Shown here: piece after piece, positions 59,620-64,000 of the stretch
How positions within the stretch are numbered: position 1 is the stretch's first letter
Layout of the letters: every line of letters begins with the position of its first letter
NCBI GenBank assembly: GCA_965229685.1
Contig: OZ245920.1
Coordinates: 4,653,945 to 4,717,944 of the forward strand
Direction: 5' to 3'
Length of the DNA stretch: 64,000 nucleotides
Source of the DNA: Pacificispira sp033344895
GTDB lineage: Bacteria; Pseudomonadota; Alphaproteobacteria; UBA8366; Aestuariispiraceae
Program-made: the position numbers and the translations under genes
The notes under the pieces: model-generated
Seen by the model: the letters and a program-made list of their open reading frames with translations, nothing else
Databases searched by the model: none
What the model was told of the DNA's origin: nothing

Positions 59620-60966
59620 ATGGGTGGCTTCAAGTCCAAGATTGACCGCCGGACCCTACTTAAAGGGACGGCAGCCATGGGTGCGGCGGCATTCGCCTCT
59701 CCCTATTTCTTCACCAAGGGTGCCAGTGCGTATGTGAACGAGCCGAAAGGCAGTTCCGTTACTTTCGGTTTCAACGTGCCGCAGACCGGTGCCTATGCCG
59801 ATGAGGGCGCGGACGAACTGCGCGCGTATCAGCTCGCGGTCGAGCACCTGAACGGTGAAGGCGACGGCGGTATGCTGAACACCTTCACGTCCAAGGAGCT
59901 GAAAGGGAACGGCGTCCTGGGCAAGAAGGTCGAGTTCACCACCGGTGACACCCAGACCAAATCGGACGCGGCGCGCGCCTCGGCCAAGCGCATGATCGAA
60001 AAAGACGGCGCCATCATGATTACCGGCGGTTCGTCCTCCGGTGTGGCGATCGCCGTGCAGTCGCTGTGTCAGGAAGCGGGGGTCATCTTCATGGCCGGCC
60101 TGACGCACTCCAATGACACGACCGGTAAGGACCGTCGTCGCAACGGCTTCCGCCACTTCTTCAACACCGAAATGTCCGGCGCCGCGCTGGGCCCGGTGAT
60201 GGAAGCCAATTACGGCAACGACCGTAAGGCCTACCACCTGACCGCCGACTACACCTGGGGCTGGTCGCAGGAAGGATCGATCAAGAAGTATTCCGAAGCC
60301 ATCGGCTGGGAGACGGTCAATGCCGTCCGCACGCCGCTGGGTGCCGGTGACTTCTCGCAGTACATCACGCCGGTTCTGAACTCCGGTGCGGACGTGCTGA
60401 TCCTGAACCACTACGGCAAGGATATGGTCAACTCGCTGACCCAGGCCGTGCAGTTCGGTCTGCGCGACAAGCAGGTCAACGGCAAGAACTTCGAAATCGT
60501 CGTTCCGCTGTATTCCCGCCTGATGGCCCAGGGTGCCGGTGAAAACGTGAAGGGCATCTTCGGGTCCACCAACTGGCACTGGTCGCTGCAGGATGAAGGC
60601 TCGCAGGCCTTCGTGAAGTCCTTCGGTGCGAAGTACGGCTTCCCGCCGTCACAGGCCGCGCATACCTGCTACGTGCAGGCGCTGCTCTACGCCGATGCCG
60701 CCCAGCGTGCCGGCTCGTTCAACCCCTGCGCCATCGTCGAGGCCCTGGAAGGCTTCGAGTTCGACGGCATGGGCAACGGCCCGACGCTGTACCGCGCCGA
60801 CGACCACCAGTGCTTCAAGAAGGTTCTGGTCGTGAAGGGTAACGAAAACCCGACCTCCCAGTTCGACCTTCTGGAAGTCGTTCAGGAAGTCCCGGCCGAG
60901 AAGGTCACCTACGACCCGAACGGGGATGAGTTCAAGGGCGATCTCGGGGCCTGCAACGCGGGCTAA
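59620..60966 (+). CDS. Branched-chain amino-acid-type ABC transporter binding protein
   Basis: The 448-residue protein begins with a Tat-like signal (DRRTLLKGTAAMGAAAF, twin Arg) and then a LivK/Peripla_BP_6-type fold: SVTFGFNVPQTGAYADEGAD, AYQLAVEHLNGEGDGG, ITGGSSSGVAIAVQSLCQE. The family binds branched-chain amino acids, amides, urea or acyl compounds in the periplasm and delivers them to LivH/LivM. The substrate here is unknown. It is first in the operon and has the strongest ribosome site, as usual for the binding protein. A hairpin follows its stop. Confidence 0.85.
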   Translation: MGGFKSKIDRRTLLKGTAAMGAAAFASPYFFTKGASAYVNEPKGSSVTFGFNVPQTGAYADEGADELRAYQLAVEHLNGEGDGGMLNTFTSKELKGNGVLGKKVEFTTGDTQTKSDAARASAKRMIEKDGAIMITGGSSSGVAIAVQSLCQEAGVIFMAGLTHSNDTTGKDRRRNGFRHFFNTEMSGAALGPVMEANYGNDRKAYHLTADYTWGWSQEGSIKKYSEAIGWETVNAVRTPLGAGDFSQYITPVLNSGADVLILNHYGKDMVNSLTQAVQFGLRDKQVNGKNFEIVVPLYSRLMAQGAGENVKGIFGSTNWHWSLQDEGSQAFVKSFGAKYGFPPSQAAHTCYVQALLYADAAQRAGSFNPCAIVEALEGFEFDGMGNGPTLYRADDHQCFKKVLVVKGNENPTSQFDLLEVVQEVPAEKVTYDPNGDEFKGDLGACNAG

Positions 60967-60993
60967 GGGATCGATCCCAGAGCATTCCGGCAA

Positions 60994-61025
60994 GGCGACC
61001 GTTCCGATCCATCGGGACGGTCGCC
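60994..61025 (+). other. Large hairpin between livK-like and livH-like genes
   Basis: GGCGACCGT (60,994-61,002) pairs with ACGGTCGCC (61,017-61,025), and the inner CCGAT / ATCGG adds to the stem. No T tract follows, so it is more likely an mRNA-stabilising or attenuating element than a true terminator. It would give more binding-protein message than permease message. Confidence 0.6.
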
Positions 61026-61111
61026 GACCCGGGTCGCGGGGTTCCGGGGGAAACACGGTGACCGCGAATTTGTTTGAGAACAATCGTCGCTACTAGGGGA
61101 GGGCTGTCGCC

Positions 61112-62149
61112 ATGGACGCGATACTCCTACAGGTGCTCAACGGCCTCGACAAAGGGGCGGCCTATGCGCTGATCGCGCTGGGTCTGACGCTGATTTTCGG
61201 GACGCTGGGCGTCGTGAACTTCGCGCATGGCGCACTTTTCATGCTGGGCGCGTTCTGCGCCGTTACCATCAATCAGGCCCTGACCCTTGAAAAGGTTGTG
61301 CTCTCCGAGACCGAAACGACGGCCTGGGGCACACCGCTTGAGATCAGGACACCCTTTGCACAGGAATGGTTTGGCGATTTCGGCCTGACCATCATCGACT
61401 ATTCCGTGCCGCTTTCGATCCTGATCGCCATTCCATTCATGCTGATGGTCGGCATCATCATGGAACGCGGACTGGTGCGCTTCTTCTACAAGCGCCCGCA
61501 CGCGGAACAGATTCTGGTGACCTTCGGCCTTGCCATCGTGCTGCAGGAAATCGTCAAGGCGATGTACGGCGCCAACCCGATCCAACAGGACGCCCCGTCC
61601 ATCGTTCAGGGCGCGGCCGATATCGGCGCGCTGTTCGGTGATCCGGGTGCCCTGGTCTATCCGTGGTGGCGCATCGTCTATCTGCTGTTCTCCGGCGTCG
61701 TGATCGCGGGGGTCTTCGCATTCCTGCAATTTACGACATTCGGGATGGTCGTCCGGGCCGGCATGGCCGACCGGGAGACAGTCGGACTGCTGGGCATCAA
61801 CATCGACAGGCGTTTCACGATCGTCTTCGGGATCGCGGCGGTGGTCGCCGGTCTGGCCGGGGTCATGTACACCCCGATCCTGCCGCCTGACTACCATATC
61901 GGGATGGACTTCCTGGTGTTGTCCTTCGTCGTGGTCGTCGTCGGCGGCATGGGCAGTCTGCCCGGCGCCGTTGCGGCCGGCTTCCTGCTGGGCGTGCTTC
62001 AGTCCTTCGCGTCGATGACCGCCGTCCGGGATGTCCTGTCCAAGGTCGGCATCGTCGGCCTCGACCAGATCATCATTTACCTTGTCGCCATCATCGTGCT
62101 GCTGGTTCGTCCGCGCGGCCTGATGGGACGCAAGGGTGTGATGGAGTAA
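61112..62149 (+). CDS. Branched-chain amino-acid-type ABC permease (LivH-like)
   Basis: The 345-residue protein has the LivH pattern: an N-terminal LNGLDKGAAYALIALGLTLI, then FGTLGVVNFAHGALFMLGAF, about eight or nine membrane helices, and the late GGMGSLPGAVAAGFLLGVLQ with the cytoplasmic EAA-like loop. An insertion of about 35 residues after the second helix (LTLEKVVLSETETTAWGTPL and on) makes it longer than typical LivH. It forms the channel with LivM. It is followed by livM after five bases. Confidence 0.85.
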   Translation: MDAILLQVLNGLDKGAAYALIALGLTLIFGTLGVVNFAHGALFMLGAFCAVTINQALTLEKVVLSETETTAWGTPLEIRTPFAQEWFGDFGLTIIDYSVPLSILIAIPFMLMVGIIMERGLVRFFYKRPHAEQILVTFGLAIVLQEIVKAMYGANPIQQDAPSIVQGAADIGALFGDPGALVYPWWRIVYLLFSGVVIAGVFAFLQFTTFGMVVRAGMADRETVGLLGINIDRRFTIVFGIAAVVAGLAGVMYTPILPPDYHIGMDFLVLSFVVVVVGGMGSLPGAVAAGFLLGVLQSFASMTAVRDVLSKVGIVGLDQIIIYLVAIIVLLVRPRGLMGRKGVME

Positions 62150-62154
62150 GGCCA

Positions 62155-63324
62155 ATGATGAAATTCATTTCGCAATCTTCGGAAAAGGGCGATCTGGTCC
62201 TGATCGCACTCTTCGCCGTCGCGGTGTTCACCATGCCGCTGTGGCTCGCCCCCTTCGGCGCGAACTATCCCGACCTGATGCAGCGTTTCGCGATCTTCGG
62301 GATCTTCGCGACCGGTTTCAACATCCTGTTCGGGCTGACCGGTTACCTGTCCTTCGGACACGCCGCCTTCCTGGGTGTCGGATCCTATACCGCGGTCTGG
62401 ACGTTCAAGCTTCTGGGCATGAACCCGATCCCGGCGCTGATCGCGTCGGTCATCGCGGCCGGGCTGTTCGCCCTGGTCATCGGGTTCATCAGCCTGCGCC
62501 GTTCGGGGATCTACTTCTCCATCCTGACGCTGGCCTTCGCCCAGATGTGCTACAACCTCGCCTATTCGGTGCTGACCCCGATCACCAACGGGGAGACCGG
62601 TCTGCGCGTCCTGAACGAAGATCCGCGCATCTTCGACGACAAGACGGTGGAGACCACGGGGCCGCTGATCTCGCATATCTTCGGGTTCCAGATGCAGGGC
62701 ATGCCCGGCTTCTACTTCTGCGCCATTCTGCTGATCATCACGGTGTTCATTGCCATGCGGATCTTCCGCTCGCCCTTCGGCATGATGCTGAAGGCGGTGA
62801 AGACCAACCAGAACCGCCTGAACTATACCGGGGTCAACACACGGCCCTACACGCTGGCGGCCTTCGTCATTTCGGGCATGTATGCCGGTTTGGCCGGGGC
62901 GCTGATGTGCGTCATCGACCCGCTGGCAGGGGCGGAGCGCATGCAGTGGACCGCCTCCGGGGAGGTCGTCCTGATGACCATCCTGGGCGGTGTCGGCACG
63001 ATCATCGGCCCGATCATCGGGGCCGGCCTGATCAAATACTTCGAGAACATCTTCTCGGCGTTCAACGATCAGACGCTGGCGAACATCTTCAGCTTCCTGC
63101 CGGACGGCCTGATTGAGCCGGTCGTGTCGGTGACGTCGCTGTTCGTCGGTGAAGGCTGGCACCTCAGCCTGGGCATCCTGTTCATGCTGATCGTCATCTT
63201 CCTGCCGGGCGGTGTGACGGAAGGTCTGTCAAGGATCGGCAAGCTGATCGCGCGCCGGACCGGTGTTGCGCCGAAGAAAGAAACCGAAGGCGGGCGTCAT
63301 TCCTCGCCGGCGCCGGGAGAATAA
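62155..63324 (+). CDS. Branched-chain amino-acid-type ABC permease (LivM-like)
   Basis: The 389-residue protein has the LivM pattern: NILFGLTGYLSFGHAAFLGV near the start, then RRSGIYFSILTLAFAQM and the late GGVGTIIGPIIGAGLIKYFE. About ten membrane helices are visible. The C-terminal 25 residues are charged and not conserved. An interior extracytoplasmic insertion (ITNGETGLRVLNEDPRIF onward) resembles that of amide or urea-type transporters, so the substrate may differ from leucine. It lies two bases before the ATPase gene. Confidence 0.85.
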   Translation: MMKFISQSSEKGDLVLIALFAVAVFTMPLWLAPFGANYPDLMQRFAIFGIFATGFNILFGLTGYLSFGHAAFLGVGSYTAVWTFKLLGMNPIPALIASVIAAGLFALVIGFISLRRSGIYFSILTLAFAQMCYNLAYSVLTPITNGETGLRVLNEDPRIFDDKTVETTGPLISHIFGFQMQGMPGFYFCAILLIITVFIAMRIFRSPFGMMLKAVKTNQNRLNYTGVNTRPYTLAAFVISGMYAGLAGALMCVIDPLAGAERMQWTASGEVVLMTILGGVGTIIGPIIGAGLIKYFENIFSAFNDQTLANIFSFLPDGLIEPVVSVTSLFVGEGWHLSLGILFMLIVIFLPGGVTEGLSRIGKLIARRTGVAPKKETEGGRHSSPAPGE

Positions 63325-63326
63325 CC

Positions 63327-64000
63327 ATGGGCATCTTGGAAGTCAGAGACGTCAACAAGAACTTCGGCGGTCTCAAGGCGCTGAACAACGTCAACCTGGA
63401 TGTGGAGGAAGGCTCCGTTCACGCGATCATCGGTCCGAACGGGGCCGGCAAGTCGACGCTGCTGAACTGCTTCGTCGGACGGCTGGATCCGGATACCGGG
63501 TCGGTGATGTTCAACGGCAAATCGCTGCTGGGCCTGAAACCGCACGAGATCAACCAGACCGGCGTGGTCCGGGTGTTCCAGACGCCGGAGATCTTCACCG
63601 ATCTGTCGCTGCTGGAAAACGTCATGATCCCGGCCTTCGCCCGCCGCGACGGGGCGTTCCGCCTCAACCCGTTCCGCGATGTGGACCGGGAAGGCGAAAT
63701 CCGGGACAAGGCGCTGCACATTCTGGAGGATGTCGGCCTGGCGGAGCAACGCAACAAGATCGCGTCAAGCATGTCGCGCGGCGACAAGCGGCGGCTGGAA
63801 CTGGCGATGTGCCTGGTCCAGGATCCGGTGCTGCTGCTGCTCGACGAGCCGACGGCGGGGATGAGCCGCGCCGACACCAACGCGACCATCGATCTGCTGA
63901 AGCGGATCGGCGAACGTGGCATCACCAAGATCGTGATCGAGCATGACATGCATGTCGTGTTCTCCCTGGCCGACCGGATTTCGGTGCTGGCCCAGGGGAC
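63327..64000 (+). CDS. ABC transporter ATPase (LivG-like), 3' end cut by window
   Basis: The gene starts at the ATG at 63,327 and is open to the last base; 224 codons are visible. Walker A is GPNGAGKST, the Q-loop is in RVFQTPEIF, the signature is the variant SSMSRGDKRRLELA, Walker B is LLLLDEPTAG and the H-loop is IEHDM. These fit LivG-type ATPases. A LivF-like gene should follow outside the window. The ATPase drives import through the LivH/LivM-like permeases. Confidence 0.9.
   Translation, partial: MGILEVRDVNKNFGGLKALNNVNLDVEEGSVHAIIGPNGAGKSTLLNCFVGRLDPDTGSVMFNGKSLLGLKPHEINQTGVVRVFQTPEIFTDLSLLENVMIPAFARRDGAFRLNPFRDVDREGEIRDKALHILEDVGLAEQRNKIASSMSRGDKRRLELAMCLVQDPVLLLLDEPTAGMSRADTNATIDLLKRIGERGITKIVIEHDMHVVFSLADRISVLAQG

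Overview
The window looks like a piece of a GC-rich alphaproteobacterial chromosome, probably a marine Rhodospirillales-type organism. That placement is inference. It rests on base composition, a short-chain acyl-CoA regulator of the ScfR/RamB type, a CbrA-like transporter-kinase, a GTA-type holin and the sequence of an initiator-tRNA fragment. The left 34.3 kb is one integrated element and the rest is host chromosome.

Positions 1-16,703 are the late region of a siphovirus-like prophage, all on the + strand: a protease-capsid fusion cut by the window edge, capsid cement, neck proteins, tail tube, a gpG/gpGT pair joined by a -1 frameshift, tape measure, fibre-like genes, a DUF1833/NlpC/TipJ tail-tip module and a lysis cassette. 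Terminase and portal genes should lie upstream. Positions 16,734-28,610, on the - strand and visibly more AT-rich in the middle, hold a tightly packed operon: small HTH protein, DUF499-type P-loop ATPase, PglZ-domain protein, DUF1156-type DNA methylase, an unrecognised 171-residue protein, SNF2 helicase and TM0106-type RecB-like nuclease. I read it as a BREX/Pgl-related defence system carried by the prophage. It resembles type III BREX in part but does not match a gene order I know. Positions 29,006-32,363 hold a large serine recombinase translationally linked to two ParB/RepB-like proteins. Next come an XRE repressor with two matching operator-like palindromes, a tyrosine integrase, and a 45-base fragment of an initiator tRNA(fMet) at 34,225-34,269. 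That fragment is the expected displaced attachment site, so the element should begin beyond the left edge at an intact tRNA-fMet gene.

From 34.3 kb the host chromosome follows. After small exported proteins (a lipoprotein and an EF-hand protein) comes an aryl-polyene-type gene cluster (35.9-48.4 kb): a flavin halogenase-like oxidoreductase, ACP, COG4648 membrane protein, AMP-ligase fused to a FabA/FabZ-like dehydratase, LPLAT acyltransferase, LolA-like carrier, MMPL transporter, ketosynthase, chain-length factor, dehydratase, ketoreductase and glycosyltransferase. Many of its genes overlap by four bases. I see no aromatic ammonia-lyase, thioesterase, second ACP or second ketosynthase.

From 48.5 kb to the end are a lipoprotein, a metallo-beta-lactamase-fold hydrolase, a TauD/TfdA dioxygenase, a zinc-type alcohol dehydrogenase, a GMC oxidoreductase and a YbaK-type deacylase. 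They are followed by a response regulator, small membrane protein and sodium/solute-symporter histidine kinase operon, a short-chain acyl-CoA responsive regulator, and a divergent branched-chain amino-acid (Liv-type) ABC transporter operon that runs off the right edge inside its first ATPase gene.
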